This document shows positions 49,190 through 59,769 of a DNA stretch of 62,000 bases, in pieces. The notes below the pieces were generated by a model, which did no database searches, had not been told where the DNA came from, and worked only from the letters and a program-made list of their open reading frames with translations. The position numbers and the translations under genes were made by a program. The stretch's first letter is position 1; the number at the start of each line of letters is the position of its first letter. Origin of the DNA: Cristatella mucedo (lineage: Eukaryota > Bryozoa > Phylactolaemata > Cristatellidae); the NCBI GenBank assembly GCA_009760855.2, contig WPIO01000008.1:10452501-10514500 (forward strand). The letters run 5' to 3'.

Positions 49190-51390
49190 AAGTTCACATA
49201 TTTGAGACTAAGCATAAGATTTTCAGCCGTAGCGTGTGTAGTCATGTCAATAGTGACAGCCCGTTAGTAGAAGTTGGCATAGTGTGAGCGCGTTGAAGGC
49301 AGTGGCACTTCCGTTACAAGAGCAACCGTGTCTCCCTCCTGAGATGTATTCAGCGAAGCCACATCAGTCAATTCGCCCAACAGGTGCTGTTTCAGGTAAA
49401 GCAAGGTCATTTTACCTCAGCCAAAATGCAGGGGCTACGGTTAGCTTGTCAGCAGTCCCCCCTCACCATCCATTCTTCCAAGGCTCGCCAGGCTGGCAAA
49501 GTTCCAATAGCTGCTTCAAGATTTCTTAGTTCTCTTTGGCTCAAATATTTTTTAATCCAGTTTTTAAATCATAAGATAGTAATGGTAAGTCGTTTCATAG
49601 CGTCCCGAGAGAACCAAGTTTCTATTCAAGTGCCTTACCACTAGCCGCCAGAGAAGCAATAACCATTGTTAATGGCGTGCACGTATCGTGCTCAGACAAA
49701 GTGAGCAAAAGCACACAAGTGTCGCACATAGACCAGCATGCAAAAGTACACAAGAACACACCCAGGGCCACTGAATAGTATGGTCAATGGTTAGCGATGC
49801 GGGAAGTGTGAACTGATTGTTTTTTGTTAGTTAACTTGCTAGATAATTATTTTCTTTCTTTTTTGTCTGCGTAGCTCAAGACCCAGATCCCCAAGCATCT
49901 TCAGACGCTGCTATTATAAATCCACCATTCTATATTTCCCCTGATAACTGAGGCTGTTGACCAAGTTTTCCAGACTCAATTTTTGACTGTTTTGAGACCA
50001 TCTATGACTGTAGACTAAAGCTTTTCCAACAGCATGTACGCGGAAGCAGAACACCGAAGCTCGCTAACAACGTGTATTTTCTTTCGTAGGCACCTGCAGC
50101 GCTCCCCAGACACAACTGTTCTCTCCTAGGATGGCGTTCCAACTTCCTTCACTCCGTCCCAGTCACAGCTCATCCCCTTGAGTTAGCGAGAGGACAGAGC
50201 CGGCCTGTGTTCAAACCACAGCCGGCAAACCAACCGGCCCGTCTGTAGGCCACACCGCGTTCCTAGTGATCTCGAATCACATACATAGAAACACAAACCA
50301 CGGCGAGGTGAAAGCCGACAACTGATCTGATTTCTCTGAGTTGCTGCAGCTTGACCTCACATATGCGGCTTGGGAGTTCGGAACCTTCGAGAGCTCCTGC
50401 AGGACCCATTCAAAGGAGGCCGCGATAGCGGCCTCGCAGCACCGGACGCGACCCGGTGGAGCTCTTCGGGTAGCTGGCCGTGGGTCTTTTCGGAGACGCT
50501 TCGGAGTAACGGCTCCGTAGCTACTGTCCGGACGGCTCGCAGCATCGCATTGCGTCGCACACTGATCTAGTTAAAGACTACCAGTGAGTGGCGTTAGCTT
50601 GCCTGACAACAGCCGAACATCATACACTTTGCTCTTCTGCTTCCCTGCTCCTTCTCGGCCTGCTCTCTATCTCTCCTGCTCTCCACTTGCTTCTCCTGCT
50701 CCTTTTAGGACTGCTCCTGCTGATCTCTTGCTTCGACTGCTCCTGCTCTCCTCTAGCTACTCCCGATCCTGCTGCTCTCATGCTCTCCTCTTCCTTCGCC
50801 TGCTCCTCCCGCTCGAGCTGTTCCTGCTGCTCCCCTGCTGCTAAGTAGGATGTATGCTGGTAAAGGTTTTGAAGGATATCTAGAGCTGCATGTCATCGGT
50901 CTCGACGTGATTGCCAAGACTGCTATTGGCGATGTCATCAGCCAGGGGTGAGTATTGAAACATTGACGAGCTTCATCAGCCAGATTGCGATTGCCAAGAT
51001 ATCATTCGCAGTTCCTAAATTATAAGGATTAGGAACCAGCTACGTCGAAATCTGTGATTAGCTGCAGATGAGCCCGTTTCGAGTGTATGTGTGCATCTTG
51101 CTAAACACCAAACGACTTTCGAGAACACTTGCAGGAAACAGTACTTAGCAGCGTTGTATTTTCAACTCTCGTTCAGCCGTTAGTTCTCACAGTACCTGTC
51201 TGTCATCAACGACTCAGGAACGCTGCGCTCTGATTGGCTATTGTCTTGGCTCGTGCCTAGTATGAACGGTGTGCTCCGATTCACTAGCCAGGTTCGGAGC
51301 CCCCCCCCCCCCCGCCTGGAACCCCCACTCAGCAGCAGTTGGGCGGCAGCACTGCCATAGGCTAGGGTACACACTCACCTAACGATCGCC
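49190..51390. other. Intergenic sequence after the tudor gene
   Basis: It holds a weak LINE-A-like tail at about 49590-49640, the pyrimidine-rich repeat at 50625 and a 14-base C run ending at 51313. No gene is supported. Confidence 0.45.
50625..50845. repeat. Pyrimidine-rich CTGCTCCT-type imperfect repeat
   Basis: It contains many copies of ctgctc(c/t)t in irregular spacing on the + strand. It makes Leu/Ser/Pro-rich frames with no family match. Confidence 0.6.
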
Positions 51391-51391
51391 A

Positions 51392-51525
51392 CAAGCCTTA
51401 ACCGCTATCGCCACCGCTTGCAGTTGGCAAACAGGATTGCTCACCGCTGGATTCGAACCCACGACATCGGTGTCAAAGAACAAGCACCTTACCTTCTGGG
51501 CTATCGCGGCATATGTCTGTTAAGT
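51392..51525 (-). mobile_element. SINE-A
   Basis: It has a reverse-orientation body (cgctatcgccaccgcttgca) and B box (ctggattcgaacccacgac), then the A-box side (ggctatcgcggc). Confidence 0.7.
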
Positions 51526-52645
51526 GTGCAGGCGCCAGGGGTGGCTCACAGTCTCTCTGCTCTTAGACAGCGTGCGCCATCCGGTTGGCCGCATATAGCT
51601 TTGAAATACCTACTTCCGGTGGGCAGCTGGACGAGCACGTAGGGTAGCAACGAGGAAGGAGCACGCTAGTAGCTACACTCGTCGGCTGGCAGCTCCGTCG
51701 GTCGGCTGGTCTAGCTAAGGATCGCCCCCAGCCCCACTCATTTGGCCGCGGCCCCATTGCCGGCTGCCAGGGCGTGTCAGTGTCGCACCGTGTCGCTACC
51801 GCGGGCAATTCGGCTGCTCGCGCCTCTAGGGCATGGCTCGCCCCGACTTGGTCTCGGCGGGTCTTTCTTTACTAAGGATATATTTAGTCTTTCTCTTGAG
51901 TTTCTCCTCTTCTCTGCTCGAACCCGGGCCTGGCATTCTGTAGCGCCCTGCTGGCTTTGGCTGAATTTTAGCGCGAACAAGAGCTGTTCGGCGGCGGGCT
52001 AGAGCCCCTTTGTCCTGGAGCAGTGAGCCAGAGAGGAGCGTCAGTGCGGTTAGAGAGGAAGCGCTTAGGAGCAGGCCAGGAAGCTCGGAGACGAGCAGCG
52101 GCGATTCGGCCTTTAGAATTGATCCGATACTCGCGGAAGCTGCTGATAGATGTTGGCTGGCCTGTCAACCCCGCCTTCCCTCTTCCCAAGAAAGAAGCGT
52201 CTGGAACCCATTCGCCATTCAAGCTGGACGGAGGTGCCCTGCCAGTGGCCTGGGAACGGTAGTCATTCCTTTCCGTAATGGGCCAAGGTGTCCGGGCCCA
52301 AACCACTAAGCTCTTGCCCCATTGTCTCAGCCGAGTATTTAACAGTCGAGCGATGCTCGCTCTGGGTCTTTTGCCTCGTGTCTTTTGTCTTTGGTCCGGC
52401 TCTGCTCGACGCCGTCGAGCACTCGTTTCTCTAAAAGCGAGGGAGGAGGGCGGGCTGTCCGCCGACGATGGACGGAACAAGACGAGACAGCGCTAGGAGG
52501 ATTCGGTGGAACCCCACCGAATACGGTCGTATCGCGCCCGAGCTGGCATTTTGTGTGTTCTTTCGTGTTTTGTGTTTCTTTTGTGTCGTGTGTGCGCGTT
52601 AGCACGTGCTCTCGGCATAGGGATTTGCCTGCGCGAGCTAGGCGT

Positions 52646-53000
52646 AGTTGGCGTGTGTGGAGCTCTAGTTCACCGGGTAGGGTTTAGGCTCCGGGTCGCG
52701 CTTCAGTGTGGAGAAGTATTTTCTCCGCAGGAGTGCTTGAGTTGGCGTGTGTGGAGTATTCCGGTCGCACTGGTGGAAACCGAGTTCTAGTTCACCGGGT
52801 AGGGTTTAGACTCCGGTTCGCACTTCAGTGTGGAGAAGTACTCCCTCCGCTCGAGTGTTTAAGTTGGCGTGTTTGGGGTATTCCCTCGGCACAGGTGGGA
52901 ACGGATTCCTAGTTCACCGGTTAGGGTTTAGGGTCCGGGTCGCGCTTAGTGTAGAGGAGTATTCCCTCCGCAAGAGTGTTGAACGTGCGAGGAGTGTGGA
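52646..53000. repeat. 122-bp tandem repeat, about 2.9 copies
   Basis: The tagttcaccgg starts at 52666, 52788 and 52910 give a 122-bp period. Each unit carries agggtttag and cagtgtggagaagta. The array is followed by gaataaagttcagtaaaatc and a cttgcttcc segment resembling the polyadenylation end of an LTR. Confidence 0.85.
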
Positions 53001-53496
53001 GATAAAGCTGAACTAGACGCGCAGTGACTTTGTGCGCTTGCGAATAAAGTTCAGTAAAATCCCCAATTTGTGTGTCTTGCTTCCAATTCACGCCGCGGAC
53101 TCACGACCCCCTTTGGTAACGGTAAACAGGTCAGCGCCAGAAACGCTCGTTTCGTGGCGGCCAGCTTATTGCGCGGAGGCGCGCATAGAACGGCATTAGG
53201 CGATAGGCTACGCCGCTAGGTAAGCGGCAGGTCAAGCTTACTCCGCCGAGCCTTCGGCGTTACAATTCTATTCACCAGCTCTGAGAGCAACGAACGGTAC
53301 TTCGGCGTCTCCTCGGACTAAGCGAGGTGCTGCACAACTTCTGCTTCGTTAGCGTAATAAGGTGCAAGACTTCAGCTTAGAGGTGAACATTTGGGTAGGG
53401 GAATCCCTAGGGTCTTGTAATTCAGCAAATGTTGAGAATATTTTCTCTACGACACCACCGCCTTTTGTTAGATCCTAAAAACCTAAAAGATGGCAT

Positions 53497-53572
53497 CGAC
53501 TGTAATCTGGGACTCATACTACGGACTCCCAGATTAAAAGTCCGATACTCTACGGACTGAGCTATCCCGGGC
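53497..53572 (-). pseudogene. tRNA-Lys(TTT) pseudogene
   Basis: The D arm and anticodon arm match the gene at 56761-56833 (TAGCTCAGTCCGTAGAG, GACTTTTAATC), but the 3' acceptor strand (cgactgtaat) no longer pairs with GCCCGGG and the T arm is altered. It is the tandem-unit 1 counterpart of the intact gene. Confidence 0.8.
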
Positions 53573-53932
53573 CGCTCACGAGATACACGATACGCTCACT
53601 TGATGTAAGCCATGTAACAATAATCAATCATAATGCTGTACTTTGGGTTAGTGTTTTTCAAGGGACAATCGCAAATCCAATCGAAATCGCAAAGTTTTGC
53701 CAATTGGCATGTCAAGGGAGCGTGTTTACAGAATTAAATATGCACGATATTTATACACGAATGTAGTCCTTCAACCTCGTAAATGCGATTTTTGGCTTAC
53801 TAAAACATACAAGTTGAGCCCAGCGTATGGGTATTTTGTCAGGGGACTTAATGAATAGCAACGATGAACCCCTAAAGCTGCGTTTACACTATTGACTTGT
53901 CCCTCCTTGCCGACGCCGACTCTCCTAGTTAG

Positions 53933-54065
53933 GGCACTGGGGTCGTGACAGCTCAGGACATGAAGGTGCTCGTGATATCGTGGGTTCGACTTCGAATCCT
54001 ATAGTCGGCGATCCTTTATTTATAACGGCAAGCACTGGATGTAGCCGTTAAGGCCCTCTGTCGGT
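53933..54065 (+). mobile_element. SINE-A (degenerate)
   Basis: It has a B-box-like segment with a small duplication (gggttcgacttcgaatccta) and the body gcgatcctttatt. It is absent at the matching point of the second tandem unit (about 57190). Confidence 0.6.
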
Positions 54066-54071
54066 ATTCAT

Positions 54072-54245
54072 TGGTGAGCCTTGATGGCCACTAGGTAAGG
54101 TGGTTACTTTTCACGACCTCAGTCCTGAGGTCGTGGGTTCAAACCTTCGGTGGGCGATCATTTATTGCTGCTGCAAGCGGTGGTGATAGCCTTTGAGGCT
54201 CTTCTGTCGCTATACAATAGATACTGTAAAATCAGCTAGATTCAA
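54072..54245 (+). mobile_element. SINE-A
   Basis: It starts ggtgagccttgatggccact and has B box gggttcaaaccttcg. The body ends cgctatacaatag then aaatcagctaga. It is also missing from the second tandem unit. Confidence 0.78.
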
Positions 54246-54489
54246 AATGAGGCCGTTAAATCGGCTAATTAAAATTTAGTTAACGTTGGTGGCCGACTTA
54301 ATGTGCACCGTTGAAGGTGGCCGAAGAAACCTGCACCGTTATGCATGTGTGGGTGCATTTCATATTCACGTGCAAGGTGTCGCCTGTGCACGAGTGCACG
54401 GAGCTACAGCTACTACGCATACAGGTTCCATTTTCAGGGATTTGCCCAGAATGCCTTGATCGAACTATCGAGGCTACGAGCCGCAGCCC

Positions 54490-55340
54490 CATTTATAATA
54501 ATGATAACAATAATGCACTTGATAAAGCGCCCTCAGAAAACTCAACCTCTTTCTAGGCGCTTCACAATTGCTGCAAAGGGAAACGCGAATAAATGGTGAG
54601 TAGTATCGTGCTTGATAAACAACATGAATAACATGGTTAGGGGTGATATGCACAGTGTCAGTATGCAAGTTTGGTTAGTGGCAGCATGCACAGTGTTAGC
54701 ACGAATAAGCACATCAAGGACGAATGGGACCCACTAAATTCTGTCCTAAATAGATGTGTTTTTAAGTTCTTTTTAATTGTGGTCAAGTCGGGAGATGTTC
54801 TGACGCAAGTCGGGAGAGAGTTGCAGGCTTTGGGAGCATGCGAACTAAATGCACGGTCTCCAAAGGATTTGAGGTTTGTACGAGGTAGTGGTAAACTGTT
54901 GGATTCCAAAAAGCGGTTGGAACGATGCTTGGCCTGATGTGGGAGTATATCTGAGAGTTAGGCTGGAGCCAAAGAATGGAGTGACCTAAAAGTGAGCGAC
55001 AAAACCTTGAAGTCGATGCGTTGCTTGACTGGGAGCCAGAGCAGGTCGCTGAGAAGTGGTGTGATGTGGCAACTGCGACGCTTACGACAGACAAGCCTAG
55101 CTGCGGAGTTTTGCACCAGCTGTAAGAGCCTGATTGCACATGCCGGTAGGTCAGCAAGCATTGAGTTACAGAAGTCAAGACGGGATGTCACAAATGTATG
55201 GACCCACTTAGACGTGGTATCCTTATCTAAACAAGCCCGAATTTTAGCAATATTATGTAGCTGAAAGTAGGCAGACTGGATTGTGGAGCTGATGTGGTAG
55301 TCTAACGAGAGGTCACTTTGGAACACCTAGATTTCGAGCT
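54490..55340 (-). mobile_element. LINE-A 3' half (RT C-terminus plus tail)
   Basis: Minus-strand coding segments read SAYFQLHNIAKIRACLDKDT, SRLDFCNSMLADLPACAIRL, LQLVQNSAARLVCRKRRSCH, ITPLLSDLLWLPVKQRIDFK, AFSSHAPKACNSLP and NLKTHLFRT, the standard CR1/L2-type RT C-terminal region with frameshifts. They are followed at 54490-54660 by the family's 3' tail with aaagcgcc-ctcagaaaact and ATT repeats. This is the most complete LINE-A copy here. Confidence 0.82.
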
Positions 55341-55574
55341 GATTTTTTTTCGTCAAATGTATGACACGTCCCAATATTTAAATTGGTCGGCTGTAACAAA
55401 AAAGTGGTGAAGCAGCTTCTCCGTCCTCACTGACGTCCGACCGATTTGGCTCATCGTACTCGATGTGGTGTCGTAGAAGGCCAAACCTGAGGAAAATCGG
55501 TGCAAAACCGGCGACGGTTTCTTAGAAAATTCGATTTCGTCACTGCAGCTTAAACGGACGCTAGATCGTTGCCT

Positions 55575-55725
55575 CTGAGTCTTATACCCGGGGTAAGGCA
55601 CTCACTCTTCACAATCCAGGTCGTGGGCTTGAGTCCGGCAGTGGGCGATCTTAAATTTCCCACCGATAGCCATTAAGGGTCGTCTGGCCCTACACAAATG
55701 AGGGGGTCTAATCAGTATCGTAATC
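55575..55725 (+). mobile_element. SINE-A-like, in tandem unit 1
   Basis: It has ggtaaggcactcactcttca then a decayed B box (gggcttgagtccggc). The same insertion occurs at 57635-57790, so it predates the duplication. Confidence 0.6.
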
Positions 55726-56760
55726 GTAACAGCGCTTGTCTCAGCCGACGTGCGACAAATAGTAGTGACGCCTGAGCAACGCTTGTGGCACGGCTAGCAA
55801 TTTATAGGTGCTGCACCAATGCTCCCATGCTGACCGGCAGCGGCGAACACTTAGCTCACACTTTAACAAAAAGTGAATTTAAATAGCAAAGACAGGTCAA
55901 GTTGACCGCAGCCGTGGGTTACAGGCGTTCAACAGCGGCCATGATGTACGGCAATGCATTCGTGGCCTAGAGCTTACTTCCGCTCAAATACCAATTTTGC
56001 CGAGTTCGGAGTCACGCCAGATGGCCTCTCTCATGTCGGCGCCTTTTCTATGGCCTCGGCCATTGGTTGTCGCACAATCGGTTCCTAGCAATTACAATTC
56101 AGGAACCGTAAATAATGATTGTAAGTCACAATCTGGCTGGTTTAGCTCGCGACGCCGTTTCACTGCCGCGTGCGTAAAAATCCCGGCTCCGGGCACGAAT
56201 TCAAATTGCGCCCCCCAATCACGCTTCCGTAGAAGGATCTCAGCTTGGGCGAACGGCTATCCCAGGGTGTATTTACTTACCATGCGTGATTTGTGGAGTA
56301 ATACCTCACGCTCCCTGATTATACCGAAAGTGAAGAACTCGAGGACGCAAAGCTAGCATCAGCTATCGTATGCAAGGGTGAGCCATTGTAATCAATCCAC
56401 CTACCGAATTCTGGGAGCTCAAACGCTCCGGTCGGACCGTCGTTTACACGGTCTGCCGACGGCGTCGTAGACTGGGCTTTTGGCGGGTTATATCGAAAGT
56501 GCGGCTATCTTTTGGAATCAGCTCGCGATTGTTGATTGTTTATGATTTAATAAAATCTGTGGGATTTCCTCAAACTGTGTAATTATTAGCTGAGAGGGGA
56601 ACTTACAACTTATATCCTTGGGCGATACCCACAGTCCGACGAGACATTTTCAGGAAAGTTGAATCCTACCGTCACGCAATTCAGCAACTCTTTTGTACGT
56701 TTGCCCTGCAACAAAGAAAACTGACCTTTGGTGCGATCGTAAAAGTGTAAAAGATAGCAT

Positions 56761-56833
56761 CGCCCGAACGGGGACTCGAACTCCGGACCCTCAGATTAAA
56801 AGTCTGAAGCTCTACCGACTGAGCTATCCGGGC
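56761..56833 (-). tRNA. tRNA-Lys (anticodon TTT)
   Basis: The 73-nt cloverleaf on the minus strand has acceptor 5' GCCCGGA pairing with TTCGGGC (one G-T), a standard D stem (TAGCTCAGTCGGTAGAGC), anticodon loop CTTTTAA with anticodon TTT, and a T loop with GTTCGAGTC. The discriminator is G. All stems pair, so it is probably functional. Confidence 0.9.
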
Positions 56834-57634
56834 TGCTCACGTGATGCACACCATGTAACAATAATCAATCAAAATACTCTACTTTGGTTTTTGCGCCTTT
56901 CACCAGACTAACGTCTTTGAAAGGCAAATCTTGAGTTTTGAAAATTCGCATAGCGTTCGAACATGTGTGAAATTGTAGAATATTACTTGTAGACAACTTG
57001 TCAGTGCATTTTTACACGGATGTAGACCTTCGACTTTGTAAAGGTGTGCTTCGGCTGACTATACGTATATGTAGAGCCTTGAGTAGGGCTGCGTTTTCAG
57101 TAAGCTTAGTAAATAGCAACAATGAAGCTGCTTTTACATTATTGACTTTTCTCCTTGCCAACGGCGACTCTGCCCCTAGCTAAGGCGCTTACACTTCCAA
57201 GTCACGATATATTGATGGCCGACTTAGTCCCGCCCGCAGGCCTCCCTCGTCGGCTATAATGCGGGAGGCTGGTTTCAGAAAGAGAGATTCCTCGGCAAGC
57301 TGCCAAGCCATCGCCCGCATAAATTAAGTTCGCAGCTGCATTCATCGTACGTCTTTTTTTTCTCAAACTGTATCATGCAAAGTAACCCGCACCATTACGC
57401 GTGCGTCGGTGCACTCCGTTTTCAATCGCACGGCATCGTCTGTGGATGAGCGTACGACGCCGTGGCAACAAAGCATGAACATTCCATGCTGATGGACTTG
57501 TCCTAAATGCCTTGATAGGACTCACGGCTACGAGCGTCAGCCCTCGTTCTTTTAATTATTGGGGGCGTATGCCACGCGCAGGGGTTCTTATTGGTATGCC
57601 GATACGTAAGCGATCGCAGCTTGAACAGACGCTA

Positions 57635-57790
57635 GTGCGTTGCCCTTGAGTCTTATCCCTGAGATAAGGCACTCACTCTTCACGATCCAGGTCGTGAGCA
57701 CGAGTCTTGCAGTCATCGATCCTTTATTGCCCACTGCAAGCGGTCGTGATAACTGTTACGGGTACCGTAACGTTGTTTAACCAGCTGATG
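57635..57790 (+). mobile_element. SINE-A-like, in tandem unit 2
   Basis: It is the counterpart of 55575-55725, sharing aaggcactcactcttcac-atccaggtcgtg, with its own decay afterwards. Confidence 0.6.
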
Positions 57791-57984
57791 TTTTACTCGA
57801 AACCCGCAGTCGGCATAAAAAAAACTTGATGATAACCCAATGCCAACTCACCTTCACGCCCTATAACAAATTGTTCTTGTCGACACCGTGCATATCACCA
57901 CTAACCACGTTATACGTATTGACAATGGGTATTTTGCAACCAATTAATTGAGCACGCTGCCTTTACAGCATATGTAAGTGCTTA

Positions 57985-58500
57985 GCAAGTGATTAAGTTC
58001 TATGGGGGCGCTATACAAATGCATTTGTGTCCAGCCTATCTCTCAGATCTACTCCCCCACCAGGCCAAGCACCGTACCACCCACTTCTCGGAATCCAACA
58101 GTTTACCAATACCTCGTACAAATCTCAAATCCTATGGAGACCGTGCATTTAGTTCGTACGCTCCCAAAGCCTGGAACTCCCTCCCAACTTGTGTCACTAC
58201 ATCTCCTTACTTGACCACGTTTAAAAAGAACTTAAAAACACACCTATTTAGGACAGCATTTAGTGGGTCCCTGTGATTCGTCCTTGATGTGCTTACGCGT
58301 GCTGACACTGTGCATGCCGCCACGAACCACATTTGCATGCTGACCCTGTGCATGTCACCCCTAACCATGTTATTCATATTGTTTATCAAGCATGATATTA
58401 CTCATCATTCAATCGCGCTTCTCTTTGCAGCAAATGTAAAGCGCCTAGAAAGAGATGGAGTTCTCAGAGGGCGCTTTATCAAATGCTTTATTATTATTAA
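57985..58500 (+). mobile_element. LINE-A 3' fragment
   Basis: It encodes RTNLKSYGDRAFSSYAPKAW, NSLPTCVTTSPYLTTFKKNL and KTHLFRTAFSGSL, then stops. It is followed by the family tail with gcagcaaatgtaaagcgcct and a terminal ATT repeat. Confidence 0.82.
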
Positions 58501-58546
58501 TAATAAAAACGCTTGTGGAGCCAGGGGTGAGCACTCCGACCTCGTC

Positions 58547-58717
58547 GGTGAGCCGCGATGGCACACTAGGTAAGGCGGTTGCTTTCACGACCGAGGTCCC
58601 GAGGTCGTGGGTTCGATACCTGTGGTGGGCGATTCTTTATCGCCACTGCAAGCGGTGGTGATAGCCGTAAAGGCTCTTCTGTCGCTATACAAAAAGAGGC
58701 TGTTTAATCAGCTAGGA
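58547..58717 (+). mobile_element. SINE-A, near-complete
   Basis: It starts ggtgagccgcgatggcacac and has B box gggttcgatacctgt. The body has gccactgcaagcggtggtga, and the end is ctgtttaatcagctag before a T run. It is a recent-looking copy found only in tandem unit 2. Confidence 0.8.
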
Positions 58718-59292
58718 TTTTTTTTTTATCGCCTACCCCCTTAGAGGGTGGAGGGGGCGTGAGCCCTGGGCCACCCCTGAACTGGGCCAGAGCAGGAGCT
58801 GCCGCGAGGGCGGGTATCCGGTAGGGCTGACGGTCTACTTCCCGTCGAAAACAGCCGCCGAATGCGCATCGGATAAACGCTGTGACTGTGAACTCTAGTT
58901 GTTCACTACTCGAGAGCGTTGCTACTACTAACGTGGTGCGTGGCTTCCAAGTCCGGACAGAACTAGCCCGCAAACGCAGCAGCGCCGCTCCTAAGGGCGC
59001 TCGTTTAGGCCGACGCTCGTGACGACTGCTCGTGACGCCTGAGCAACGCTTGTGGCAGTTTAGGCTAGCAGTTTGTGGGTGCTTCGCCAATGCTCCCATG
59101 CTGACTGTAGCAGGAGCACGGCTGCGACGGAGAAAGCTCACACTTTAACAAATTAAGTCCGCCTCCATAGCGTAGACCGCCTAGTTGACAGCAGCGGAAG
59201 GACACAAGCGTTTGACAGCGGCCATGACACAACACATTCGTGGCCGAGAGCTTACTTCCGCTAAAATACCAATGCTGGAATCACGACAGACG

Positions 59293-59440
59293 GCCTATCT
59301 GGTTTGGTCCAGCGGTTAAGGTGCTCGCACCGATCAATGTCTGGCTGAAGCCGTGGGCTCGAGCCCCGAGGCATACGTGAAGCGATTCTATACAGATTAA
59401 GTTATCTTAGGGCGCTATACAAATGAATTATAATTATAAT
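59293..59440 (+). mobile_element. SINE-B
   Basis: It has ctggtttggtccagcggtta, B box gggctcgagcccc, then the shortened LINE-A tail (agattaagttatcttagggc, gctatacaaat) and an AT-rich end. Confidence 0.75.
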
Positions 59441-59769
59441 TTTAATCTCATGGCGTCGGCTTTAAAATGCGGCCCCAACCATTGATTATTGCATAATCGG
59501 TTCCTACAAGTTACCATCCAGGATCCACAAATAATGACTGTAAGCCACAGTCTGGCTGGTTTAGCTCGCGACGCCATCATTTCACTGCCACCTGCGTAAA
59601 AATTCCGGCTCCGTCTACGAATAAATATCGTAATGCAATGTAATGTATCTCCGTCTGTAACTCCACAACGTCATAAAGACTATGTGGGTGTTACGCATGA
59701 GAGTTTTGCACAGCGCACTCACAGCGTAAGCGGCTTTCGGTACTCATTCGGCAGCCAACAGACGTCGTC

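Larger units (their letters stand above)
53420..59610. repeat. Diverged tandem duplication, unit about 3.2 kb
   Basis: Unit 1 (about 53420-56200) and unit 2 (about 56680-59610) are collinear: the tRNA-Lys block (53497/56761), atgtaacaataatcaatca (53608/56850), a block after it (53750/57008), accgtta/accatta-gcgtg (54336/57392), a SINE-A-like insertion (55575/57635), acgcctgagcaacgcttgtg (55768/59036) and gctggtttagctcgcgacgc (56136/59557). LINE-A pieces sit in opposite orientation in the two units and some SINE-A copies are in only one, so these were inserted after duplication. Confidence 0.75.

Noticed and set aside
52666-52940. Telomere-type repeats because of TAGGGTTTAG
   Set aside because: The motif occurs once per 122-bp unit and is not in head-to-tail telomeric arrays.
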